A stretch of 64,000 nt of DNA from Multifurca ochricompacta (Eukaryota; Basidiomycota; Agaricomycetes; Russulales; Russulaceae), in contig WTXG01000026.1 in NCBI GenBank assembly GCA_022496185.1, forward strand, positions 297,208 to 361,207. The letters are read 5' to 3'. A program made the position numbers and the translations under genes. This document shows, in pieces, positions 24,021-35,723 of this stretch (position 1 is the first letter of the stretch; each line of letters begins with the position of its first letter). Under the pieces are notes generated by a model. It had not been told where the DNA came from. It searched no databases and worked only from the letters and a program-made list of their open reading frames with translations.

Positions 24021-25435
24021 TTAGTGCTCGCTCACGAACACAGCAGCCATGCCCATGCCCGAACCGATGCACATGCTCGTCACGAAGATTCGTTTGTTCG
24101 TCTGCTTCGCAATGTTCAAGCCCGTGGCGATTTGACGTGCGCCGGCTGATGAACAAGGTCAACGCCCTACGCCCTTACTTAGAAAAGGAGGTAACGAAGA
24201 TACTCACTCATACCGAGAGGGTGGCCGATGGCGATCGCACCCCCATTAAGGTTAACCTTCTCGTAAGGCAAGCCGATCTTCTCGACGCAATAAACAGCCT
24301 GGGATGCGAACGCTTCGTTGATCTCGAAGAAATCAACCTCCTCCTTCGTGAGGCCAGTCTGCTTGAGCACCTTGGGAATGGCAATTGCGGGGCCGATACC
24401 CATGACGCGAGGAGGAACGCCGGCGGTGGTGGCCGCGACGAATTTTCCAACAATGGGAAGACCGAGGCGCTTCGCAACCGAGCGCCGCGTGAGGAGGACG
24501 GCAGCGGCACCATCAGAAACTTGCGAGGCGCTGCCAGCATGGGTGGTCCCATCCTTTTTGAACGCGGGCTTGAGTTTAGAGAGACTCTCGGCGGTAACAC
24601 CGTCGCGGATGCCGTCGTCAGCTGCGACAATGATATCCTTGACCTCCTCTGTTTTGGGATCAACCCAGTGCACCTTGAGCGGCACGATTTCATCGCGGAA
24701 ACGGCCAGCTTTGGCCGCAGCTGCGGCCTTTTGGAAAGACTTCGCAGAAAAGGCGTCTTGCTGTGCGCGCGTGATACCATAATCAGCTGCGACATTTTCT
24801 GACGTTATGCCCATAGGGAGAAGGCAGTCTTCGGCCTCTTGGGTAGAAAGAACTGCCTCCGACCAACCATCAGGTTGTGACGCAGCGCCATAACCAAAAG
24901 TCATGGACTCGACGCCGGCACCTATATACTCAACACATAAGAGCGGAATCATGAAACATCGCGTATTAGCACGTACCGATACCAATGTCAATCTGCCCGG
25001 TTGAAATTTGAGCTGCAATCTGGTTAACGGCCGTAAGACCGGACGAGCACTGACGATTGACGGTAGCGATGGAAGTAGAGACGGGGATTCCAGCATGAAG
25101 TGCAGCCATACGAGCCGCGCTTGCACCACCGCCAGGGGGAAGGACGTTTCCAACGCTGATGTCCTCAACAAGTGCGGGGTCGAGGTTGACCTTTGTGTAA
25201 ACCGCACGAAGGATACCCGAAAGAATCTCTTCCGGACGGGTGTCCTTAAAACCACCCTTCTTGCCCTGGATAGCCATTTTTAATAGGACGAGAGTTGGAT
25301 AACGGCGTTCGACAGTACCTTAGTCATGGCAGATCGCACTGCAGAGACGATGACCACATCATTGTCGTTCTTTGCAAGAACTGCTGCCTTGCCAGTGGCT
25401 GTAGCTGAAACCGAGCCCTGGGTGATTGAGGCCAT
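24021..25435 (-). CDS. POT1: 3-ketoacyl-CoA thiolase (acetyl-CoA C-acyltransferase)
   Basis: Catalyses the last, thiolytic step of fatty-acid beta-oxidation, releasing acetyl-CoA. Four exons (25435-25319, 25265-24977, 24921-24208, 24145-24021) give 414 aa, the usual family length. The nucleophilic cysteine is in N-R-Q-C-S-S-G-L. The other active-site blocks are N-E-A-F-A, G-H-P-L-G-M-T-G-A-R (rebuilt across the last intron, donor GTGAGT) and S-M-C-I-G-S-G-M-G. Fungal homologues are peroxisomal, imported through an N-terminal PTS2 signal. Here the first 40 residues (M-A-S-I-T-Q-G-S-V...) show no clear R-L/x5/H-L motif, and the C-terminus S-E-H is not PTS1. Location is therefore uncertain. It is divergent from the coiled-coil gene at 25934, with a tRNA between them. 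Confidence 0.93.
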
Positions 25436-25731
25436 TACTGTAGACTATATGAGAGTTGAAAAATTGTAAAGGTGGGGGATGGGGCGATGGTGGTTTTTTA
25501 TAAAGAGGATGATGGCCGAGGGAATAAGTCACGAGGATAGCCGGTTTGTCATCGCATGTGATACTTCAGTGTCGGAAAACCGGAGTTAAACACATACTTT
25601 TTTGACACATCACTGGCTTATAAAAAAGCCTATCATCTATCAGTTGAACAGTTAAACATATATGCAATTTTCTTCCAGCTGTACGGGCTGATTTGATGAA
25701 AAGAAAAAGAAAGAAAGAAAGGAAAAAAAAT
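25436..25731. other. Thiolase promoter-side spacer
   Basis: Upstream of the thiolase start and next to the tRNA. A TTTATAAAG sequence at 25497-25505, about 65 bp upstream of the ATG on the minus strand, could act as a TATA element. Nothing else is recognised. Confidence 0.35.
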
Positions 25732-25816
25732 GGGCTCAACCGGGAATTGAACCCGGGACCTCCTCCATTTCCGGATAATACCCGAAGAAGGAATCATACT
25801 ACTAGACCATTGAGCC
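25732..25816 (-). tRNA. tP(CGG): tRNA-Pro (anticodon CGG) with short intron
   Basis: Minus-strand cloverleaf: acceptor arm GGCTCAA/TTGAGCC, discriminator C, anticodon stem CCTTC/GGAGG with one G-U pair, loop TTCGGG+T, T-arm CCGGG-TTCAATT-CCCGG. The B-box is GGTTCAATTCC. A 13-nt intron (about TATTATCCGGAAA) follows position 37; its CCG can pair with the CGG anticodon, as is typical of tRNA introns. The body matches the eukaryotic tRNA-Pro pattern. Confidence 0.93.
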
Positions 25817-25933
25817 ATGCTACGATCGACAACTTACCTTACTAAAGAGAGTTGACTGAGCTGAACAGATCCAGATGATTTTGCTATTGTGCTTGTGCTT
25901 TTTGGACGTTGGCCACTGGCAGTTGGCTAATTC

Positions 25934-27666
25934 ATGGGACCCCCCAAGTATTCCATTAAATCTTCAAACACGGACAACAACGACGATAAGGTGCGCTCGC
26001 TTCTCCACATCTCGTTCCGTTATCCCCCAGACACGTCTCAGTATGGCAGTTCCACCTAGATCGCCGACCTCGAACTCCAAATCGCCGCACATGCCGCTCG
26101 CGCCGCCAAGTTACATGCTCGTCTTATGGCCACACTTGACACTCTCGACTCGGAGCGTTGCACATATGTAAAGGAGATTTCTGATGAACGCCGTCAACGC
26201 ATTGCTCTTCAGGCACAACTGCGTGCCGCAAGGACTGAGCGAGCCGCTATGGAGGCGGAACGAGACAGTTTACGCGAGGGCGTGCTGCACCTCATTGAGA
26301 AAGGCGCGTTTCACCCGCCCAATCAGTCATGGCCACCTTGACATATCCTCCACCTCTTCTCAGTCGAACTTTGTAACGATTATAGCCTTTGGCCACATAG
26401 CGGTCTCGCGTCGACGAGTCTGGCTGGTACGTAAAGATTTGCTCAAGTCCTCTGCGCCCCCCCGTCCTCCATCCCCTCCTTGCTAAGTTTTGTTTCACCA
26501 ATAGCCCCACCCAAGCCACGGACTCTACACGAACAATCGCAGACAACTTGGACCGCCTCTGCCCGCGCGTATTCAGTAACGCTAATCACTGCATCGCGGG
26601 AGGAGTGTGAGCGCGAGCGAGGAGCCCGCTCTGAAGCGCAGCGGCGTGTCGCAGAACTCGAGGCACAACTTGCACGTCGCGAGGCTGAGCTCGAAGAGCG
26701 GTACGATACCGCGCCCACATCCTACGCAGAGTCACCTTTACCACGACTCTCGCGTGATGGCGCCATCCGCGTATTGCAGCAGTCCGCAGCGCGAAACGAA
26801 GCATTGACGGAAGAAATAGCCGGTCTCGTACAAAAGGTAACGCGACCACCACTTTTCCCAATCCACCAAACCCAACCAAAAACTTCTCCCGAGCCTTGCC
26901 CCTCACTTCTGGCTTCTCATTATAGCTTGAAGAAGCGCAAGTAGCGCCAGAACTGGGTACGACTCGAGCTATGACACCACCGCCGTCATCCCCAACGTCG
27001 CCCCATGCCCCGTCACCTCCAGAATCCCCGACACCACAGCGCCATCCCGCACGACCACTGATCCTACGTTCCCCCGCAAGCTCGTCTTCAAAATCTCCTT
27101 CGCGCCGTCATAGTCGTGGCCGTCGTCCTACAAGATCTCCGTCTCCGCCGTTATTATCGTCGCGAGCCTCATCGCCCGCGGGGGACCTCGCAAGGCAGAT
27201 CGCAGCGGTGACGGAGAGCCTTGCGGGCTTGCGCGCGGAAGAGAGGCGGATTACACAGACATGTGGACAGGTGAAGTCTCGCAGTGTTCCATTGCCCCAG
27301 CGGGTGCGTCCACGCGCGGCTACTCCTCTCAAACGAACATTTCCGCGCGTATTGCTCGTCGAGGAAGAATGCATCCGGTGCGGGATTTTTTTTTCTTCCT
27401 TTATTTGACGTGATTGGGATGCGGGGTTAATCTTTTTTTTTTTTATGCATTGGTGTTTTGGTAGATTGCGGGCTGAGCTCGCCGCATCTACCGCGCGCGA
27501 GGTGGCGCTTCGCGAGTTACTTTTACCGGCGTCGGCGTCGGCATCTGCGCCAACGGGAAAGGATGTATTTGGGGATGACTACGACGATGATGACGATTCG
27601 ATGGTCCTCGCGACCCCGTTGCAACCCACTGTGCTACTCAATTCGGAGGATCTGTGGCCTGGATAA
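25934..27666 (+). CDS. Coiled-coil protein with Ser/Pro/Arg-rich middle, function unknown
   Basis: Six exons (25934-25990, 26060-26303, 26364-26426, 26505-26836, 26926-27377, 27465-27666) give an open frame of 449 aa. Residues 20-100 and about 145-230 are strongly helical and charged (R-A-A-R-T-E-R-A-A-M-E-A-E-R, then E-A-Q-R-R-V-A-E-L-E-A-Q-L), a classic coiled coil. A Ser/Pro/Arg-rich linker resembling phosphorylation sites follows, then a second coil and an acidic end with a D-D-Y-D-D-D-D-D run. No catalytic domain is seen. The intron at 26304 needs a GC donor to rejoin the frame. A scaffold or cytoskeletal role is possible but only a guess. Confidence 0.7.
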
Positions 27667-28859
27667 GGGTGGGAGGAATTAATTTCCCCCCTAGATATAA
27701 TCTGTCTATCTTTCTATCTATTCATCTATCTACCTATTTATCCTTACCTGAGATTTTTCTGGCCCTTTCTTTTTATACGAGGGAGGGAGGGGGAGAGAAA
27801 GGGGACCTTGTTGTCTCACTCTGTCGTGCATTGTGCTGTCATTTGCTTACCACTAACTTGGACGCATGTATCTTTAACTTTACTCTGTTGTCACTGTCGT
27901 CATGTTTGTCAGTGTCACTCATATGTTGCACATGTTATAGAATCAATGTTGGTTTCAGGGACACAACTCGTGAATCAGTTGGCCATCGAACCTTCTTTCC
28001 CATGCATGCTGCATGCGCCAGTCAATCTGGCTTTCAAGTAGGTCCGGGTAGCAGTCCTACCCAGTACCTTTCTTGCTGTTAGCATACCCATCGGTCTGTC
28101 ATTGTCATTCACCCACGGTCCCAATCTAACCACTGCTGTACTCTATCTGCTACGTGTCATGGAAGCTGGACTCCAAGAAATGAGCAAGTTCATTCGCTGC
28201 TTCTGTTCACACGGGCCCTGGATTCTTTTAAATTTAGTCATCATGACAAGGATCAACATCATGTGGGCGGATTGTGGTGGCTAAGCCTAATTAATACTGT
28301 CGTAGAACTGGCGTTTCGGGTATGATGGCACAACAATATCGTATATATGTAGCATGTAGCATGTAATCAGCCAGGTCAGATTTGTGCATGTCTCTTCGTG
28401 TACTATACTGTATTGCTATTATGGTATCCCTTTCTGGTTGATGTCATCAAAGCCGGTGCGCTAAACTCATACATATCTCCGAGCGGTCCAACACGTCAAG
28501 GGTGGAAGTCGTTTGTCACTTGTAACGATTTGGCGGCCTTGAGGATGGGTTTTTTCACGGCTTTGAGGTCATAAAGTATGAGAAACTCTTCCAAGCTTGT
28601 ACCAACCCCTCCTGGCCGGGGCCCACTACGCGTTTCGTCACGAAAGGGCGGGCTGACCCCTCCCGTTCCTTGTAACGAGTCATTCAGCTCGCCGAGCGCT
28701 GAGGCTGATTGGTTTTGCTTACGCTACATAAATACCCCGGAAAATCAAGTACACAGTACCCCATTTCGGCGACAAGAAACGTCCTCCATATTACAGTTTT
28801 AAAACTACAATTTGTTCATTTTTTTTTCTCTCCCTCCTCCATTCACACGCAGGGGAAAG
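27667..28859. other. Intergenic region and PhzF-gene promoter
   Basis: No gene is supported in about 1.2 kb. The region has TATC/TACC-type repeats near 27705-27745. Close to the next gene there is a reverse CCAAT box (GATTGG, 28707-28712) and a TATA-like CATAAATA at 28727-28734, about 125 bp before the ATG. These make a plausible core promoter. Confidence 0.5.
28707..28734 (+). promoter_or_regulatory. CCAAT and TATA-like promoter elements of the PhzF gene
   Basis: A reverse CCAAT (ATTGG) and CATAAATA lie 126-153 bp upstream of the start codon at 28860, with a T/C-rich leader in between. Confidence 0.45.
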
Positions 28860-29857
28860 ATGACTATCGATACGCGTCGCCCACAAACGTTTCCTTTCAC
28901 CATCGAAAATGCGTTTACGGATAGGCTCGAAGGCGGTAACCCCGCAGCGATCGTACACGTGCCCTCGTTAACTGCACTCCCCGACACGACGCTACAGTCG
29001 ATCGCAGCCAACTTCAACCAGCCGATCACGGTCTTCGTCGCGCCGAAAACGCAGAATGACCAACCTGCTCACTTAGATGAGTCGACGGCGACGTTTGGCA
29101 TTCGCTGGTTTACGCCTGGGATCGAGGCGCCCCTATGTGGACACGGTACACTTGCAGCTGCCGCGGCTATCTTTTCTAGCGCCCGGGGTGCGGGTCTCAC
29201 GGCGATACGGTTCGAAGCGACATCGGGAAAGTTACTTTTCGCGCGCAAAGTTGAGGAAAGTCGCGTTGAGATAGACCTCGACTCTGAGATTGCGGTGACT
29301 CCATCGCCGGAGGAGGATGTCCAGCTGCGCGGAGCGCTCACAAAGGCGTTTGGGAAGAGCGTCCCGGTTAAGTATACCGGACGTGGGGCGGGACACTTGA
29401 ACATGTATGCGCTTGTAGAGGTGGACACGGTGGACTTGAAGAACCTCAAGGTGAATACGGATGCCTTGGTGAGTTTGTCGAGTTTGTCCTGTCTGGTCGT
29501 GAGTGGGCACAAACCTCGTTGACAAACGCGATTCGCCTTTCCTTTATGGGTGTGTGTTAGCTTGAAAGCCCTTTCATAGTTCATGTCGTCGTCGCGCCAT
29601 CGTCTGTTCCAGGCGTCACATTCGAATCTCGGATGTTCGCACCTCGTGCTGGAGTTCCGGAGGATCCCGTGTGTGGCACGGCGCATACATTATCAACGCC
29701 ATACTGGATGTCCATGAACAACCTCACTGGTGTTGTGTTTGCGAAACAGGTCAGCGCTCGTGAGGGTGACCTTAGGATATTGTTGGATGTGGCTGAGCAA
29801 AGAATCAAGCTTGCTGGTCAAGTCAAAACCGTTTCCAAGGGAGAATTGTATATTTGA
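28860..29857 (+). CDS. PhzF/DapF-fold isomerase family protein
   Basis: Two exons (28860-29468, 29561-29857; intron GTGAGT...GTTAG) encode 301 aa, the normal length for the phenazine-biosynthesis-like PhzF family. Family signatures are the N-terminal A-F-T-D-R-L-E-G-G-N-P-A-A-I with the expected catalytic-type Glu, R-W-F-T-P-G-I-E-A-P-L-C-G-H-G-T-L-A in the first domain, and the repeat-domain counterpart P-E-D-P-V-C-G-T-A-H. Two similar domains form a barrel-like fold around one active site. Most eukaryotic members have unknown substrates, so a phenazine role should not be assumed. Nothing nearby suggests a biosynthetic cluster. The gene lies 202 bp upstream of BUD6 in the same direction. Confidence 0.92.
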
Positions 29858-30059
29858 TAAGATGGGGTGGGGATGGATAGATACGATAGACAGTGTGCTA
29901 CCGAAAGGCAATGCGATGATGACATAATCAAAAGAGTGATAGATAGATTTCCCCCTTTCTCCTTTCCAGTTTTCCCGTCGCCCCGTTTACACTCCTTTCA
30001 ATTGTCAACCGACTCAAACCTCAAACCGCGCGAAAAATAGCCATAACCCTTTAATCAAG

Positions 30060-33000
30060 ATGGCCGTGAAACAGCCAATACCTCCTCCAACTTCGGGTAC
30101 ACCTCCTCCTAGAAATGACCACACAAGAAGCTCCTCTTCCTCGGGCAAGATGCGTCCAAATGTGAGTTAGACTTGAGACTTCTTGTTATCGCCGCGGTGT
30201 GGCTACAACATACGCATAATCCCTGTTGGGTGTGCTATCACCCTTTACAAATCATGTTACAATCTCCGTAGCCCCTGTTGTTACGTTGTCGTTTTCATTC
30301 ATGAATTCTCAACGCTTACCTGATTACTTGCTACAGCCCGTAGTCGAGTCTACTGTCACTCGTCTACTCGTTTCCATCAAGCAACTTTTAGAATGCCTTA
30401 CCCAGTGGTCAAGTGCCAAATCTTCAGAAGAGGACGTCAGTGACGTTTACGTTCGTCTCGGTAATGACTTCAACGCCGCAGTCGCTGCATTTGCTTTCTA
30501 TGAGATCGACATGTCGTACGTTCCTCAGTCATGTTACAATGATTCCCATCTTTATATCGCCGTGCAGAGAGCTCCTAGGTTTTCCCGATGATCTGCGCAT
30601 AGTTTTAGAAGAGTGCCTTTCCGAAGATGCATCCTCAGCTACCCTCGAGAAGTACCTTCCCCAAGTACGCTCCATCATAACCAAACTATTACAAGAACTC
30701 CGATTAAAGCAATCCAAATTTCGTGAAATTGTGTCTAGCAACAAGCCTAAATCTGATGCGTCGGGGCACAGTCGCTCCGATAGTGTCCAAGTTTCTCGTT
30801 CCTCCCGGACGCATTCTAGACGTGATACTAGATCTTCGTCTTCAACCACCTACGTAGATGATGGTTCCTCGCGAAGAAGCACACAATCTTCAGCGACATC
30901 CTCACGAAGGAAAGAATCAGGGTCCTATGAAATTGCCCCCAGTAGCGACGGCCACTTCGTGGGAGGGTTTGTGTTTCCCCCTCCTCTGCCGGGCAACGGG
31001 CAGCCTCCGGGGACATCTGGACGCTCTTCACATCATTCGGGTGACCCTCGGCCTCCATCCGGTCCACCCATCAACTTACCTCCTCCGCCCGCTACTCCAC
31101 CACAGAATGCTCAACTCTCCGAACTCGAGCTCGATCCCGAAGGAACGCCAATCGCGTTAGCCAAGGTGCCTCAAGTTCCCGCTACCGTCAAGCGTTATTC
31201 GCTTGTGGACAAACCCATGCAGCCCCCATCAGTGGTCATTGATGAATCAACACTAAGCCCGTCAGAGCCTGATCGAGGCAACACACGCTCTCCACCACTT
31301 CCCGAGCTACCTGCTGTCGATACTCTTACAGCAAATCTGGGTGTCGCGAGCTCTCTCGCCGCGTTGAAAAGCGACGCACTCGAGCGGCGCGCATCAAAGC
31401 GCTTCTCAACGTACAACATCTCTAAGATGACCGGCGCGCCACGAGAGCGCTCAGGCGTTGTCAACGGCAACTCAAACCGTCGCTCTCTTGTCGCCGGTGG
31501 TGGGGGAGCGTTGACCGCTACAGAACTCGCTGTGCTCACTGAAGCTGATGAAGACAGTGAAACGCCGCCGCAGTCACTCCCACAGCCATTACCGCGACGT
31601 CAGCGCAGTGTCTCGCGTACGCGAGGACCACCCTCAGGGGAAGCTGTAGATGGACTTCCTCCCGTTCCACCATTACCTCGCACGCCGTTTGCTACCTCAC
31701 AACCCTCCGGACACACGCCCGGCGAGTCATCGAGTCTGACATCTACCCCCGAACCTGCGCCGAACGTTCCGAGTGCCCCTCAGCCCATAACTGTTTTCTT
31801 GCAAGCTGGACGTGAGGTGAAGAAGGCTCAGATGGAACCCGGACTGACATTTTCGTCATTACGGATGCTGTTTGTGGACAAGTTTGCTTATAACCCTGGC
31901 CAAGAAGATTTTCCCGCGATATACATTCGCGACCCATCGAGTGGGGTCCAGTATGAGTTGGAAGATGCTGACGAAGTGAAGGATAGGTGCCTTTTGTCTC
32001 TCAACATCGAGCGTGAGTAGTTCTTTTAAACGCCTAAACGCCCACTTTGCGTGTTTTTTGAGCACCTTTCTTTTTCAGCACTCGATCAGATTAAACAACA
32101 TATCGATGCGCAGATCTCCGGTCTTGCTCAAGAGCTCCGCGACCTTCGGAAAACGGTTTCAGAGAACCACCGCTCCTCGGTCATCATACCTCCCGCTCCT
32201 GTGATCGACGATATGGACCTGTTGACCCCTGCGCCGACAGATCGTCAATTACAGAAGGTTGCACGGCGATTGTCACGTCTCGTCCAACGGGAAGGCACGT
32301 CAACGCAGTCTGAGGCTAGCGTGCTGTTCACCCCCCTCGTGCCGCAAGAAACGGGCCAGTCGCTCCTGCAGCCTCAAACAACGGGCTCATCAGTCATGTC
32401 CGAGTACTCGATCCGAATTGTATCGGACCTCCGCACGCAGTTTGACGAGGTACAAAACCTTAGACGTGATCTCGGGACCATGCGGCAATTGTACACGGAA
32501 TTTATGAGGCAGACAAAAGAAACATTAAGTGGGTTACGCACGCAGACCCAAACGGTACGGCAGATGGCGTCGGTACAGGTGCCTGGGGCGCGTGCATACA
32601 TCGATGCTGGCAAGAAGAAGCTGGATGCGCGCAGCCAAGACGTGCTTACGAAGATGGAGGAGCTGCAAGATACTGTGGAGAGCGTCAGGGATGACGTCCT
32701 CAAACGGCATGTCTCACCGAAACCGCAGGTATTACGCTCTATTAAAGAGGGTCTCACAACCGCCAGCACAGAGCTGGAGAGTTTGAAAGAGCACATCAAG
32801 ACGATCAAGCCGATGTGGAAGAAGACTTGGGAAGAAGAGCTGCAGAGCATCGTCGAGGAGCAGCAGTTCTTGAACCACCAAGAGGAGTTCCTAGCTGACC
32901 TGATTGAGGACAGCAAAGCGGTCTCGGAGATCTACAGCCATATGGAAAAGGTGATCTCGATACGAGGCGCTTCAGGTGGGCGCGGAGCACGAGGGCGCGG

Positions 33001-33346
33001 GTTCAGACCACCGCCACTGGACAAGGACCACGGTGGGTTGAGCACGGTGATGCTAGAGATTCGTGGCGCGGCGGTGGACCCGGAACGACGACTGAAAGCG
33101 ATCGAGGCGAGTCAGAAGAACCGGGAGCGGGAGCTTGCAGGACGGTCAGATGAGTTCGAGGCCGAGTTGAAAGGATTCGTCGGTGGGAAGAAGTTGAAGA
33201 TGACCGGTGGGGCAGAGGAGACGGAGAGGGTTCGCCAGCATAAGAACGATTTGACGCTCAAGGCTATATTTGGGGGAAACAGCTCGCCGGCGCAGCAGGC
33301 ATCCCTCGCTCCTACTCCTGTCCCTGCTCCTGTTGCCGGTAGGTAG
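30060..33346 (+). CDS. BUD6: Bud6/Aip3 actin-interacting polarity protein
   Basis: Formin co-factor that helps nucleate actin cables at growth sites. Four exons (30060-30161, 30337-30515, 30568-32012, 32079-33346) give 997 aa. The N-terminal conserved segment V-E-S-T-V-T-R-L-L-V-S...Q-L-L-E spans exons 2-3. A Pro/Ser-rich linker of about 300 residues follows. The Aip3 domain begins at I-T-V-F-L-Q-A-G-R-E-V-K-K and continues with F-A-Y-N-P-G-Q-E-D-F-P-A-I-Y-I-R-D and L-D-Q-I-K-Q-H-I-D. Long coiled coils occupy the last 400 residues and bind actin and formin in yeast. It ends in A-P-V-A-G-R. The Axl2-like polarity receptor is about 18 kb away in the same block. Confidence 0.93.
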
Positions 33347-34531
33347 CAAGTTTGGCTCTCCAATCTCTATGGTGTGTAAGGGATCGGGATTGTTCTATTT
33401 ATCAATTCGTCATTCCGTCCGCCAGCCCCGTTTATCATCACGCATTTTTTCTTTCTCGTCACGGTTGTCATTTGCTTCATAGTACCATTCCTTTCCTCAT
33501 GTGTTCCCATTTGCTGTCTTTCTCTCAAGCCTACTATTTTTTATAGATGATGTGTTCATCCTTTCTTCATGGGCCCCTTTTCTTTCTCTTCTTTGTGTAA
33601 AATGAATGATGTGACCTCTCATGTGTTAACCATAGCGTATAAAGCAAGTATCTCCAAACTTTTCACATAATGACAAATTGTATGTTTTTATCAGAGTCTA
33701 TGTTACAACCCCTGTGGCAGCCTGGCTTTTTCTCCAATTGTTAAAGAGAATTCCCTTTACCCCCAGACTTCTCTGCCCCACCATTTGCTTCCTGACTATG
33801 CCTTCTTATTTTTGTTATATTACCTTAGTACCACTGATACTTCCTGAGAAACAGGCATGGCCCAGCTTATACTAGATACTACTTTACTACTAGCTATCTA
33901 TCTCACCTTGTTTTACTTAGAAGCTTAGATGCAGTTGTTTATGCAATAGCAACTGCTTTACAGTAACCCACAAAACTGTTCCAATGTTTGGCCATCCTGA
34001 AGAGATTGACCTGCCACACAATGAGAATACTTTCCAAAATTAGTAGAAATTGGTAGAGGATAGTGTAGCATCTAAGCTTTGATTAGAGCCTATAATAATG
34101 TCAATTGGGTCAGTGGTTCATGATATATAAAATGTTTTGTGAGGCATTATCATTGGAACAGTTGTGACATTTATTGTGGTTTTGTGTTTACGACTTACTT
34201 TGCATGTCGGGTTTTTTGAATGAATTTTGTAACCTACACTTGATAACTAAGTACCTTATCATCTGTGTCTAGGTCTGTACAAATATTGGGGACACAGCCC
34301 CTTCCTATCCACACAACTGTCCCTCTCCATGCTATCTAGACTACCTCCCTATGATGTAGCTATGACATGGCCATGATGACATCCCAATGCTGTTGCTCTT
34401 AGGTCTAGATAGTTGTATTAGCTCACTGTCTGTCTGCTGTGTACTTAAAAAGACTTACTAGAATCTGGAGACAGACCCTAAGTCTGTTCTCCTGTACCCA
34501 ATACAGGTGTATAGATCCCCAACCAAAAAGG
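33347..34531. other. BUD6 3' flank passing into a transposon island
   Basis: To about 33600 this is an ordinary T-rich 3' UTR. From there composition drops to transposon-like AT-rich DNA with no gene. Near 33968 and 34153 are short oppositely facing matches to the Tc1 terminus seen at position 1 (ACTGTTCCAATG and CATTGGAACAGT). These may be ends of decayed Tc1-type copies. Confidence 0.4.
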
Positions 34532-34574
34532 TGTTGCTTGGGGTCAAAGAAGCACCAAGAATTCATCTCTTGGT

Positions 34575-35723
34575 TAGTGTTTAAAAGTCTGGTCCATTGG
34601 ACCGAAAAAAGACCGCAAACCGGACCGGACCGGACTGATGGCAACCGGACCACCAGTTGCAGTTGCCCCAATTTTTCACACATGCAGTCTGCAGTCCATC
34701 AACAATGATAGACTGCCTAAAAACCGGACTAGACCGGTATGGACTGGTCTGGACCGGTCTTTTTGGTGCCTTAAAGATAAGATAAGATAGAGCATTCTAA
34801 TATAGATAACTACCATTGAAAACTGCACAGAATGCAGATAGTGATGGATGCATAAGGCTTAAGGCAATCAGAGACACTCAGAATTGTGCATAGAGCAAGT
34901 GTATTACTATTACTACTATCCTACAAAGTTTCAGATCAGATCATGCATCTGATCTGAAGTGAGACAAGAATCAGTTACAGTGACTCAAAAATGTGATTCA
35001 ATGTTTGGCACTCTCTGGTTATTTGTAAATTAATAACAAAGCTAGGCCAAACAGAGCCACGTGTTTGGTGTAGGCCTGGCAGATGTACATAATAGCTTTA
35101 TACCAAAAAAGGAATGATGTAATTATGAGTGGTATTCATGGAGATATAGGCAATTTAATCTGATGCATCATTGAATCACCTTTTTGAGTCACTGTAACTG
35201 ATTCTTGTCTCACTTCAGATCAGATGCAAGATCTGATCTGAAACTTTGTAGGATAGTAGTAATAGTAATATACTTGCTCTATGCACAATTCTGAGTGTCT
35301 CTGATTGCCTTAAGCCTTATGCATCCATCACTATCTGCATTCCGTGCAGTGTTTAATGGTAGTTATCTATATTAGAATGCTCTGTCTTTATCTAATCTAA
35401 TCTTTCCTTGTAATAACCAGTCCATGATATATGACCAATATTCCTACAGTTTAGTTTATGTGGTTAACTTTAGCTTATCTCTTGTCTTGAAAGTGTCTGG
35501 GAACTGACCTCTGACCAGTTCGGACTGGTTCAGACCGGTTGTGAACTGGTTGCATGAAAACCGGTTGCAACCGGTTGTTGGACCGAAACCGGACTGGTAT
35601 GGACCGGTCCTAAGCGGTCCAGTCTGCAGTTGCAGTATATTTGAGTTACTGTAGACCAGTTGCCAGTCCAGTCCACATGAAATATATTGAAAAAACCGGA
35701 CTGGACCGGACTTTTAAACACTA
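34575..35723. mobile_element. hAT-type MITE with 8-bp target duplication, inserted in an LTR
   Basis: Element of 1149 bp with terminal inverted repeats TAGTGTTTAAAAGTC. It is flanked by a perfect 8-bp duplication CTCTTGGT (34567-34574 and 35724-35731), the hAT signature. The empty site is preserved in the other LTR arm (reverse complement near 36100), which has a single CTCTTGGT. Sub-terminal regions are rich in GGACCGG-type repeats. It encodes no transposase. Confidence 0.92.
34778..35400. repeat. Long inverted repeat nested in the hAT MITE
   Basis: About 215-bp arms (34778-34992 and 35184-35400) are near-perfect reverse complements around a spacer of about 190 bp. They could be a second fold-back element that inserted into the MITE, or part of the MITE itself. 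I see no clear target duplication. Confidence 0.75.

Noticed and set aside
28860..29857. Phenazine biosynthesis function for the PhzF-like gene
   Set aside because: No other phenazine genes are nearby and fungal PhzF-family members have mostly unknown substrates.
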